Made by a program: the position numbers and the translations under genes
In this document: one piece after another, positions 39,501-46,638 of the stretch
Numbering within the stretch: the first letter of the stretch is position 1
How the letters are laid out: each line of letters begins with the position of its first letter
Notes under the pieces: model-generated
The model's database searches: none
Seen by the model: only the letters and a program-made list of their open reading frames with translations
What the model was told of the DNA's origin: nothing
From: Nemertoderma westbladi
Lineage: Eukaryota > Xenacoelomorpha > Nemertodermatida > Nemertodermatidae
Assembly: GCA_032718475.1 (NCBI GenBank)
Contig: JAUCBJ010007353.1
Span: 1-46,638 of the forward strand
DNA: 46,638 nt
Direction: 5' to 3'

Positions 39501-40296
39501 GTTTACTGAGGCTAGTCTAGTGACTTGCCTCAGATTCACCAATGGCTTTGTTGGTCGGGGTGGAACATGAGAGTAGCCTCCAACTCCAGAATCCCTCTCC
39601 CCATCACAATCTGGCCTCCCTGGTGACCCAGGGTTTGGGCCAGAAAGGTCATCAGGAAAGGGACTCAAAGAATTGTTGGCTGCTCTCTCTCCAGTAGGGG
39701 GTGAGACAGGCAGCCGGTCAGGAGTTAACTGACGCCTGTGAGGCCGATTGTGTCCGGTAATTCCACTGGCCTCTAGTGGCCGGACCTCCGCATTGCTAAT
39801 GTAATCCATAGTGGGGGTTGGGGGGTGCTTTTTTGCCGAGTCAGCTCTCGGGGCAAATACCACACCCTGGTTTGCCATTCCACAGGGTGGGTGTCGCAAT
39901 GGAGTCAGATATGAGGCCCATCACCCATATCTACTCTGGCGTACATGACCCACCATTGGCTGTTGCAGCTCATCTGCTGGGTCATGCCCTGTACCCTTGC
40001 TGCCAGGTGCAGGTCGCAGTGAAGTGCCCTCAGAGTGGACATGAGAACACTCTACTCCTAACCAGCCATTGGTAGATCACCATCTGCCTGGTCAGGCCAT
40101 ATACCCCTGCAGCCAAGTATATGGGTCCTTAATCCAGGACCAAGGGCGTCCTTATCCCAGAACGAAGGGGGTCCTAGTTACAGGACCAGATTTGCCCTAG
40201 TAAGAGGGTCTATGCAGCTACAGGTGGCACCTCCTTTATGCTGCATGGAGGTGGCAAGTTTTCTTGATCAATGACCTAGAATACCTGACCTGACCT
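36543..40296 (-). mobile_element. Near full-length APE-type LINE inserted in a TIR element
   Basis: A minus-strand element of 3754 bp with an 11-bp target duplication on both sides. It has a 5' UTR of about 400 bp, one 1105-codon ORF and a very short 3' UTR ending in a (TAG)n tail (plus CTACTACTAGG at 36543). The sharp ends and open ORF suggest it was recently active. Decayed copies of the same family lie at 17152-18150 and 21890-22890. The clade is not resolved; the RT style resembles RTE/CR1-like elements of cnidarians and deuterostomes. Confidence 0.85.
36582..39899 (-). CDS. LINE polyprotein: APE endonuclease plus reverse transcriptase (1105 codons)
   Basis: It mediates target-primed reverse transcription. 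After a Pro-rich N-terminal part (about 1-130), an endonuclease/exonuclease/phosphatase domain spans about 130-385, with GVQEHRM (about 158), LGDFNAS (about 276) and SSDHRLIV (about 364). A charged linker (NADD/DADDSRQS) precedes RT at about 620-900: GSFRGISLISIAAKLYNRIL, NQNGFRKGRGTMEPILALRR, FVDFFKAFDSVS (about 735), VLQGDTLAPFLF (about 793) and DLDFADDLGVLSES (about 848). The C-terminal segment (NRLRFAGHCFRRE, DRELWRCN) is typical of such LINEs. Only one ORF is seen. No stop or frameshift interrupts it, and all catalytic residues I can check are present. The ATG at 39899 is the first in a frame beginning near the 5' end. Confidence 0.9.
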   Translation of the reverse strand: MRHPPCGMANQGVVFAPRADSAKKHPPTPTMDYISNAEVRPLEASGITGHNRPHRRQLTPDRLPVSPPTGERAANNSLSPFPDDLSGPNPGSPGRPDCDGERDSGVGGYSHVPPRPTKPLVNLRQVTRLASVNTLTLGSPMRQGELTALADKLSLSAVGVQEHRMQTGQTDEVLIKDMGGGWRLALASADDSGNGGIGLLMNPTAHAALDKIDQISNRIIRCHFSCSGRLAKKFPKVVLIVCYSPTSVAPVEEVENFYHNLQAATDGVDQHAFLTFLGDFNASLHQSPTSPWVYSNSVNRNSVHLQDFISGNGLFSAGTQFKKRTGKLWTHSGPSGHKSQIDHILFRRKYRSSIQDCNAFTLRPFSSDHRLIVAKVRLSLRASRTTKSALPRHDWSSLLQQPSVRSSFTLQLSNRYEALASEAADHCEGYTAFTEAVKLAAAETVPVYPRNRKRAPWTDNKIQKCRNDLLKAQKESRLKQTTAAKNAVKAASRSLNRQYSVNLQELINQQVDAINDADDSRQSSQAWKSINLLTGRKSQPTTKVKAESPADRLNGWKAHFEKLLNNDRVLPDNFIEVKVSESVLPDIPIGDISFAEVKAAAKSIKTNRASGVDGVPPEVFKIPECLKLIYPIIVDMYRTTRVPQEMKTNKLVPVPKKGNLTLYGSFRGISLISIAAKLYNRILLNRIRDPIERLLRGNQNGFRKGRGTMEPILALRRIIEELSKKKDRHLAVIFVDFFKAFDSVSRSRMFSILSLYGIPDEIIAAIRSVYDGSTTFVSTVDGDTEPFEVLWGVLQGDTLAPFLFIIVVDYVLRMSLDHHNDDGVMISSPTGSRSRGNPAKYLTDLDFADDLGVLSESLEGAQRLLSSLEHAASSVGLFINSRKTTILTVNFESPQQVSDRMSISSKDGMLEHVDDFCYLGSWIRKSGEDLRVRKGKAWVALNRLSRIWKSPRINRKLKVRLFRAAVVPVLLYGSPCWALTAEDTKSLDGTFTRMLRRVHCVKYNAHISNQTLYKIGGVSLVPPSLTLEQNRLRFAGHCFRREDQPVHNLVLWQPQGVNKHGGQPMTFLRRILKDTGLKDADDLANVMGDRELWRCNFVDKPAQHS

Positions 40297-40620
40297 AACT
40301 TAATTTAATCGCTGTTTACACGTGGCAACTTTACCAGCAACTTTACCTGCAACTTGGCCGGCAACTTTTTGAGCAACTTGGCTAGTTTGACTGTAAAATA
40401 GTGGGTGATTTTATCTACTAGCTAGTTTTTGGTAATTTAATTTGATAATCCCGCTTTAATTCGCCAACGCAAATTCCTTCAAGTTGCCGTAAAATTTGAG
40501 CAACTTTTACGGCAACTTTTTTATGTGTTTACAAGGGGCAACTTGATCAGCAACCTGGGTTGCTCTACAAGTTGCCGAGAAAGTTGCTCTAAAGGTTGCC
40601 ACGTGTAAACAGGTCTTAAA
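40297..40620. mobile_element. Right part of TIR element with GCAACTT repeats
   Basis: It starts with the second AACTTAATTTA and CTGTTTACACGTGGCAACTT, has many CAACTT/AAGTTG words in both orientations, and ends with GTTGCCACGTGTAAACAGG, the inverted partner of the left end. The element without the LINE would be about 400 bp and non-coding, that is, MITE-like. No clear target duplication was found. The superfamily is undecided (hAT or other). Confidence 0.75.
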
Positions 40621-43400
40621 TGCGTTAATAAAATATTCAACTTTTAATGAAATTGATAAAATTCTAGAACTAGGAAAAATTAATTTTTGAACGGCGATGT
40701 TTAGGGTTTTGAAACTGGATAGACTGAAAGTCGAATTAAGTTGAAAAATAAAAACTCCATCAAATTTGGACCAAGCTTTCCGGGGTTATAGTGGATTGAA
40801 AAAAATTTACCCCACCCCCCCCCCCCCCCCCCCCCCAAGTCGCCAAAAGATTAGGGAAATTTAAAATTTTGAATAAGAAATTTTTTGCGTTATTTTTAAT
40901 ATGGAATCGATTGGCAGTACTGGCTACGAAAAAAATTTGAAAAATGAAATTTTTGGTCAGAAAAAAAATATGGAAAAAGTATCTTTTTAAAAAGATTTGA
41001 TATCTATGTTTACATTTTGAGTACTACTGTAATTGTAGGGTAGGGGATGTCTGTAATCTATTCTAAATAAAACAATTATTATTAGATGAGAGTACAGTGC
41101 AATAGTACCTAACACGCTGTTCATTCACCTGGTTTGGGTAACATTACAAATTATCTTTGGTTTGAGTGTGAAGCTGTGTGAAATATTAAACACACAGTAA
41201 TGCTAGTCTATGGAGAAATTCAACTTTGCCAGAGAGTGGTAGGGCCTAAACAAACAGTATTGATGATCTAAATACAGTACAATAATCTTTGCAAGCCTGT
41301 ATAGAAATCCATTACATAAGCCATTTTTCATTGTGAACACCTGTCAATGAATGTCTAAATACATTTAATTTTGCGACAAAATAATGTCAAAAAAAGAAAT
41401 ATATCGAATACCACACATACAGTAGAATCGATCTGAAATTTTGTAATGCGATTATGAACCACCAAAGCAATATACTTGCAAAATTTCATCAAAAACGCCA
41501 GGCAGGAAGTGCCTGAACCTGGATTATTATCAGTGAGTGAGTCAGTGAGTCAGTCAGTGTTATATGACCTACTGTATTTTATATCCCGCTGTCGAGTGGG
41601 CTCCTAATTAGGGTATTTTTAGATAATGTGTCAATGTGCGGCACGAAAAATACAGATACAGTAGCACAAATTTGATAATCTAAGATCATTACCAAATCAA
41701 TCTGATTTTTAGACATTATGGGTTTTCTGGGATGCAGATCACGAATATGACACTCACTCAAAAATATAGTATTTTCTAACCAACTAAATATAAATTTTTG
41801 CCGAGATAGGATTTGCGCTTGCCTTTCCCTCTCCCATGATCCGTGCATGACAGCAGCTTTTTGAGTTTTATCGGTAAAGGTGTATGAATGTGATCAACTG
41901 CGAGTAATTCATTAGCATATACCGTTTTTGTTGGTCAAAGTCTCGCGAAAATGAATAGTTCCAACAGTCGCTAGCTAGATACTGCTGCCGTCCTAAGGCA
42001 AACCCATGTAACTCGAATTGTGACGAAAATGAGATATTGGTATCATTTTAAAGCTTTCGACGAGTTCTATCTGATGGTAGAACTTAATAGAGTGCATCTA
42101 AACGCTAAAGGGGTTAAAAAGGGGGTAGAATGTAACTGCTTTATATGAATTTGTTAAAGCATGCCAAGGCAGAACCATGTAATGTGATAATGAAATGTGA
42201 TAATGAGACTCCATCCCAGTCAAAATCCACCCTAGCAAAAAGCTTGCATAATGCTGGCATGTGACACAACCGCTGCACTTTACATACTTGTGCTAACAAA
42301 TTGCAAGCATTTTGGTTAACATCACAGTTAATGCTATTTTATTGTGTTTTTAATAAATAGAGTAAAACATTGTTATAAATGTCAAATTGTTAATGTAATG
42401 CAAGCTATTAATTAATCATTTGCTATATCCGCCATGCTGGGGGGAGATATTTAGTGCTTGTAATATGTAAGCTTTATGCGAGCTTAAAATTGTTTAATTT
42501 TCTGCTAACTTATTGCAGACATTATGCTAGCTTAAAATTACGATTATGTGATTTTTATAAAAAGATTACCCATAATGTATTGCAAGCAGTGATTCATGAT
42601 TGGGCATAGTCTGGGTCATTAATAATAATTCATTTGTCAAATTTATTTTTAATAAACTATTTAGTTATTGCATTATTCATCCATCTGCGATCTGTGCGAT
42701 GGCTTACTGGCTAGTAATAATATAAACTGTAATACATGTACAGTTGTACGCCTCGACCTAATGACTGTCATATCCTTTACCTCAGCGCAGCTTGAACTTA
42801 CTGGTGCTGGATGTCCCGTAGCTTTCTACTGTAGGTAGAAATGGAGAATGCAGGACCAGGAAGGGACTACCATCCTGCCTACTGCCAGACTGTGGACTGC
42901 ATGATCTACGTCTTGTATGTACGTCTTGTACGTGTACCTGAGTAGAGTACCGTACCGTACTGCCGTACAGTCTTACCTCTGCCTGTGGCCTGTCTGTACC
43001 TACAGTCTGACACTGACAGTACAGTCTAGCAGTCTAGTACAGTGTAGTACAGTAGTACTGTCTGACTGTAGTAGCTTAGGACTGTAGGACAATCAGACAG
43101 TAGGACAGCGGACAGGTTTATGTTCTGATGTTGTTTGTCAGTTTGTAGTTCTGTAGTTGGATGTTGGACATATACAGCAGTACAGTGCAGTTGCAGCCTG
43201 TGGTGAGCGTGAGAGAGAACTGGAGAAGGAGAAGTGAGACTGAGATTGGCCTACAGATACTCTGATACATGCACAATGTCTGAATGTATGACGTACGTCA
43301 GTACGTACATGTCCAGTCAGTCAGTAGGCCTATTTCTGTATATCAGTACCGTCGGTCCTCAGTATATGCCACGTTGGAATTCCTGAATTCATGCTGCACA
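40621..43400. other. Gene-free repeat-poor DNA with homopolymers
   Basis: AT-rich. There is a pure C run at about 40808-40836, a (GTGA)(GTCA) tract at 41533-41559, and a degenerate CAGTAC/GTACAGT-rich low-complexity block at about 42730-43330. No ORF here resembles a known protein. Confidence 0.5.
42930..43110. repeat. Low-complexity GTACAGT/CAGTCTGAC-rich block
   Basis: Dense, irregular repetition of GTACAGT, CAGTCTAG and TACTGT words. It is not a regular tandem array. Confidence 0.6.
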
Positions 43401-43724
43401 CTCAGACGCGTACCGGCAGACCGGTAGGCCTACCTGCTACCCAGCTACCGGTCAGCCGGTACCTGCCAGCCTGCACCGCTGCACCTGGCTGCCTGGGCGA
43501 ATGAAATGACCGCAAACCAGATGCGTGTTCGGGTGAGACAGGCTGACAGGTGCTCGTTCTCGTTGTGCATTTCAGCATTACTGCATTAAATACTACTACT
43601 GTACTAAGCGCCGAATGGCGAACGCAAGTTCGGATGATCTTATAAAATAAAATAGAAATAAAACTTTTCAATAGGGCAGCCAGGGCTGGAAAAAACATAT
43701 TTACTTACAATATTTACTTACATA
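43401..43724. other. Gene-free stretch
   Basis: It is GC-richer (GCCTGCACC, CCGGTCAGCCGG words) and then AT-rich. No gene is seen. Confidence 0.4.
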
Positions 43725-44147
43725 GGTCAGTTAGGAACACTGGTCACTTTCTGGCTGAAGCTCAGCCAAAAATTGTCCACATATTTACAGCCAGAAAGTG
43801 TCCGTGCAGCCACTATTTGTCCTTCACAGGCTGCGATTATATTTCCGGACATATTTGGCTGTTACTCCAATAGTACTCAAAGCAGAAGCTGGGCACATTT
43901 TTATTTTTAATATTATGACTGTATGATAGTTATCCCAACGATGAGATTCTAATTCTCAAATCAATTTATACAGAATTTTATGGCGATTCTAATGGCATAA
44001 TTTTTAGAATGCCAATGTTTAAATTTCACTGCCGGTTTTCAAATGAAATTTAGCATTGTTTTCTATGGAGAAATTTCACTCTGAGAGCGTTTTCCGCGGA
44101 CACATTCTGGCTGTAAATTGGACATATTGTGACCAGTGTTCCTGACC
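43725..44147. mobile_element. Small TIR element (MITE-like), about 423 bp
   Basis: The left end is GGTCAG(TTA)GGAACACTGGTCAC and the right end, inverted, GTGACCAGTGTTCCTGACC. Subterminal sequences also pair: the left CAGCCAGAAAGTGTCCG against the right CGGACACATTCTGGCTG. GGACA and TGGCTG words recur through it. It is non-coding. Confidence 0.8.
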
Positions 44148-44349
44148 AGCTGACTGTAGGTACTGCAGTAGGTCTACTGACATAGGCCTATCTCGATCGG
44201 GATATATCAACCTTTCCAAAATGCGGGCTAAACTCTTTCCGGTTTATTAATAATCCGGTTATTAATAGGCCTACTGTAATACCGGCAGACCGGTACTGAA
44301 ATATGGAGTTGGAATCCATTATCGATATTTCATTATATACCGGCCAGGG

Positions 44350-44930
44350 CTGGCAAAAACCTTAGGTTTTTCAAAACAAAAATTAGGTTTTTGCAGGTTT
44401 TTGGAAGGTTTTTGCAGGTTTATTGAATGTTACCGCTAGGTTTTTGTAGTATTTCTTTCAGGCTGTATTTGTATGTTGATTGATTAGATTGACCTGACTG
44501 CCTGAGCTTGATTGGTTTATCAGTTCATTCGTTATGGTTAGATAAATTATATGGGGCCGGATTTGTAATAATAATAGCCCTACAGTAATACTGTAAAAAA
44601 AAAATAGTAATAATATCAATTTGATCAAGATTATATTTTATACAGCCCATTGCCTTGTAGATACAGATAAACCTACAATATATTATATTACAATAAATAA
44701 TCGATTTAAATTTTGTTTTAAAAAGGGATAGGGTAATATTAGCAGATTAGTCAGTCCAGCAGTGAGGTTTTATTGTCGGCATAGTTTAAGACAGAAACTC
44801 AAGAGTCTGTACATGTACATTTTATGCGCATGAAACCAAAATATTTTTGTCATCAGAAATTTTCAAAAACACAAGCAATTTGGCTCTTTTTGTGATCAAA
44901 AACCTAAAAACCTAGTTTTAGGCCCGTATG
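44350..44930. repeat. AGGTTTTTGC repeats with inverted counterpart
   Basis: Tandem AGGTTTTTGC(AGG) words at about 44360-44450, and the inverted CAAAAACCTAAAAACCTAG at about 44897-44920. The bounds fit a TIR-like element of about 570 bp but no target duplication is clear. The sequence between is AT-rich and non-coding. Confidence 0.45.
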
Positions 44931-45060
44931 CTAAGTGACTTTTTTGTGCGCCGAACGCGACGCGGCGCAGATGTGCGCCTGCGCAGTCGAAAACAGTGCA
45001 AAATCCGCGTGGAAAAAATTGTGCGCCGAACGCGTTCGGCGTACATGCCCTACTTAGCAG
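44931..45060. repeat. CpG-rich inverted repeat
   Basis: GTATGCTAAGTG...TGTGCGCCGAACGCG appears at the left, with GTGCGCCGAACGCGTTCGGCG and CCTACTTAGCAG at the right. It can fold into a hairpin and may be a very small MITE. Confidence 0.45.
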
Positions 45061-45319
45061 AATGGGTTTTAGGCTTTTTTCAAATTAAAATTTCAAATAA
45101 AAACAATAAAAACACCCCTTCTGTCTTGGAGTTGTGGGGGCCTTCTGGTCTGGAACTCCTGCCTGCTGCCATTTTAGAGTCGAAGCAGTTGAAGTTTCAG
45201 CAGTTGAAAGTTTAACTTCTCTTTCTGTCCTTGACTGAATATTTTTATCATTAAATTGCAGTTTTGCACACATTTATAACTTTTTTACACCTTACAGCCT
45301 TATCCGTGCACTTTGACTT

Positions 45320-45430
45320 TTACTATTTTGCACAGATTACCGTGCACTTTTGGTGTTTTTCACACAATTCTGCGCACTTTTATTTCAATTCCGCGCACTT
45401 TTACCGCGCACTATTTCAAAACCGCGCATA
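45320..45430. repeat. Degenerate tandem repeat of CGCGCACTTTT
   Basis: Five or so CCGTGCACTTT/CCGCGCACTTTT words at roughly 20-50-bp spacing. No coding sequence. Confidence 0.6.
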
Positions 45431-45520
45431 ACGCGTTGCGATTTTTGCACTCCATTGGCAGCCTGGAATATCAGATAGTGCTGTTACAGACTGACAGTGG
45501 TATAATTTTAAGCCAATTAG

Positions 45521-45657
45521 GAGGCCCCTTGTTCGATCCCTTGTTGCCTTGACCGTGTAGCACTGTTTTCTGTTTGTGCAGTGTTTTAAAAACGGTCCTC
45601 CGAATAACCCCAAACCAAAAACCTGGTCAAGTCAAGGGATCGAACCAGGGCCTCCTA
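45521..45657. repeat. Inverted pair with tRNA B-box-like motif
   Basis: AGGAGGCCCCTTGTTCGATCC at 45521 is repeated inverted at 45626-45657, where the minus strand reads AGGAGGCCCTGGTTCGATCC. GGTTCGATCC matches the pol III B box. No cloverleaf can be drawn, so this is more likely a pair of SINE remnants than a tRNA gene. Confidence 0.4.
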
Positions 45658-45780
45658 CGTCTGTACGTGGAATGCACTCCCCAGTTTCTGGTTAAAATTC
45701 CCTAGTTTATTTTAGTTTATTCTTAGTTATTTGTTAGTAGTGTTTTTTCTGTCTGAGATATTACAGGATTAGATGTATGC

Positions 45781-46638
45781 ATGATGACTTCTGTTAGACA
45801 ATTGGCTAGGGAAAGGAAGCGTAAACTAGATGATGAAGTTGCTGAAGTATTTGGGAGTATTAAAGTTGCATCTTTAATTAATTCCAATCCAACTGACTCT
45901 CCACTCCCAGATATTCAATCTGGCTCGTGTAGTTCGAGTGCTGGTACAGTTATATCTGTTCAGGAATTACAAGAAATAGGATCAGGTTCAGATTTTGAAC
46001 ATTTTACTGATGATGCCAGTGATGGTGAAGTTGAAAGATACTGTAATGGTGGTGGTAGTAATAATACGAATGTCAATAATAGTACCGGTAATAATGGATC
46101 TATGGTTGTTAGTCACAGTCCCAATAGGCATGAGCATTCTTCGTTTCTTTGTTGCAAATTGGCTTCATGTTTGGATGAGAATCGTGCCAACATATCTAAT
46201 AATGTATTTTCTTCAATATTGCGAGTTTTGCATGAATATCACCCTTCCCTTCCCATCACAACTTCTGTGCTACTTAAAGATCATCAAAGTATAGTGCCCT
46301 ATTCGGAATGTGTTGTTTATCCATGCTCAGGGGGTTTTATGGCATTTTTCGGTTTTGAAAACAGTAATCTAAATGCAAATAGCAAACTTTTGGTAAACAT
46401 AGATGGTGTCCCTCTCTCGCGTTGTTCTGGGCTCACACTCTGGCCGATTTTAGGTTGCGCCTATGGATCTAGTCAACCTTTTCCAATGGCGTTGTGGGCT
46501 GGAAAGGTAGGTAAACCTACTGACATAGATCAATATTTAGGTAAGTTTGTGGTCTTGATTCAAGGATCACTTATCAAGCCATACTTGTTAATAGCGGATT
46601 CCCCAGCTCGTAGTTTGATCTGTTGTACCAAGTCTCAT
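45781..46638 (+). CDS. Partial ORF (286 codons, runs off the end), EnSpm/CACTA-like transposase
   Basis: A continuous open frame from ATG ATG ACT TCT to the last base of the window. The N-terminal part is basic (RQLARERKRKLDDE), then Ser/Asn-rich with a GGGSNNT and NNSTGNN stretch. From about residue 205 come KLLVNIDGVPLSRCSG, LTLWPILGC, PFPMALWAGKVGKPTDIDQY, LGKFVVLIQ and LLIADSPARSLICCTKSH. This series (NIDG.PL, LWPILG, the D-Y-L-F block, DAPAR-like) is characteristic of animal transposase-like proteins often assigned to the tnp2/EnSpm group. A canonical protein would continue with a Cys-rich segment and further catalytic parts beyond the window. An acceptor-like TATTACAG precedes it at 45766. 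Confidence 0.65.
   Translation, partial: MMTSVRQLARERKRKLDDEVAEVFGSIKVASLINSNPTDSPLPDIQSGSCSSSAGTVISVQELQEIGSGSDFEHFTDDASDGEVERYCNGGGSNNTNVNNSTGNNGSMVVSHSPNRHEHSSFLCCKLASCLDENRANISNNVFSSILRVLHEYHPSLPITTSVLLKDHQSIVPYSECVVYPCSGGFMAFFGFENSNLNANSKLLVNIDGVPLSRCSGLTLWPILGCAYGSSQPFPMALWAGKVGKPTDIDQYLGKFVVLIQGSLIKPYLLIADSPARSLICCTKSH

Noticed and set aside
45600-45680. tRNA gene on the minus strand
   Set aside because: There is a B-box-like motif but no acceptor, D or anticodon stems, and the T-arm does not pair.

Overview
The window looks like nuclear DNA of a marine invertebrate animal. It has GT-AG introns, long AT-rich non-coding stretches, abundant microsatellites, and retroelement families typical of invertebrates (BEL/Pao, Gypsy, and two kinds of non-LTR element). 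Recurring TAGGCCTA-type words hint at an ambulacrarian (echinoderm or hemichordate), but that is only a guess. There is one recognisable host gene. Four plus-strand exons (16743-17084, 19319-19551, 21082-21257, 23286-23443) encode a rhodopsin-class GPCR from TM1 to the stop codon, with introns full of retroelement debris. The N-terminal exon was not found.

Layout. 1-3029: a fold-back element with inverted arrays of GGACACTTCCCCCCC (210-325 and 1345-1473), a 36-bp G-rich minisatellite inside it, a (GTC)n microsatellite, and a satellite of 315-bp period. 3030-3367 and 16089-16680: the two halves of one old LINE remnant, split by a young BEL/Pao-type LTR element (3373-16083, minus strand). That element has 1166-bp LTRs that differ at only two positions I could see and a perfect 5-bp target duplication, CCCAG. 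It keeps an intact 1634-codon Gag-protease ORF but has lost reverse transcriptase, RNase H core and integrase; an unidentified accessory ORF region lies near its 3' end. 16743-23443: the GPCR gene. 23640-27250: degraded gag-like or otherwise unidentified coding remnants and a small TIR element. 27825-32241: three 5'-truncated copies of a second LINE family, each bordered by the same GTAC-rich 12-bp microsatellite. 32242-35690: a 5'-truncated Gypsy element with an intact 940-aa polyprotein and a 3' LTR. 36471-40620: a TIR element with GCAACTT repeats, interrupted by a nearly full-length APE-type LINE (36543-40296, 1105-aa ORF, 11-bp target duplication). 40620-45780: gene-free repeat DNA with one more small TIR element. 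45781-46638: an open frame running off the window, with EnSpm/CACTA-like transposase features.

The main biological interest is in the mobile elements. The first is a recently mobile BEL/Pao derivative with no RT that carries extra coding sequence. The second is a LINE family whose copies repeatedly sit inside one microsatellite. The third is the fold-back element. The GPCR is also unusual, because both the DRY and the NPxxY switch motifs are altered. I could run no searches, so clade names rest on recognised motifs.
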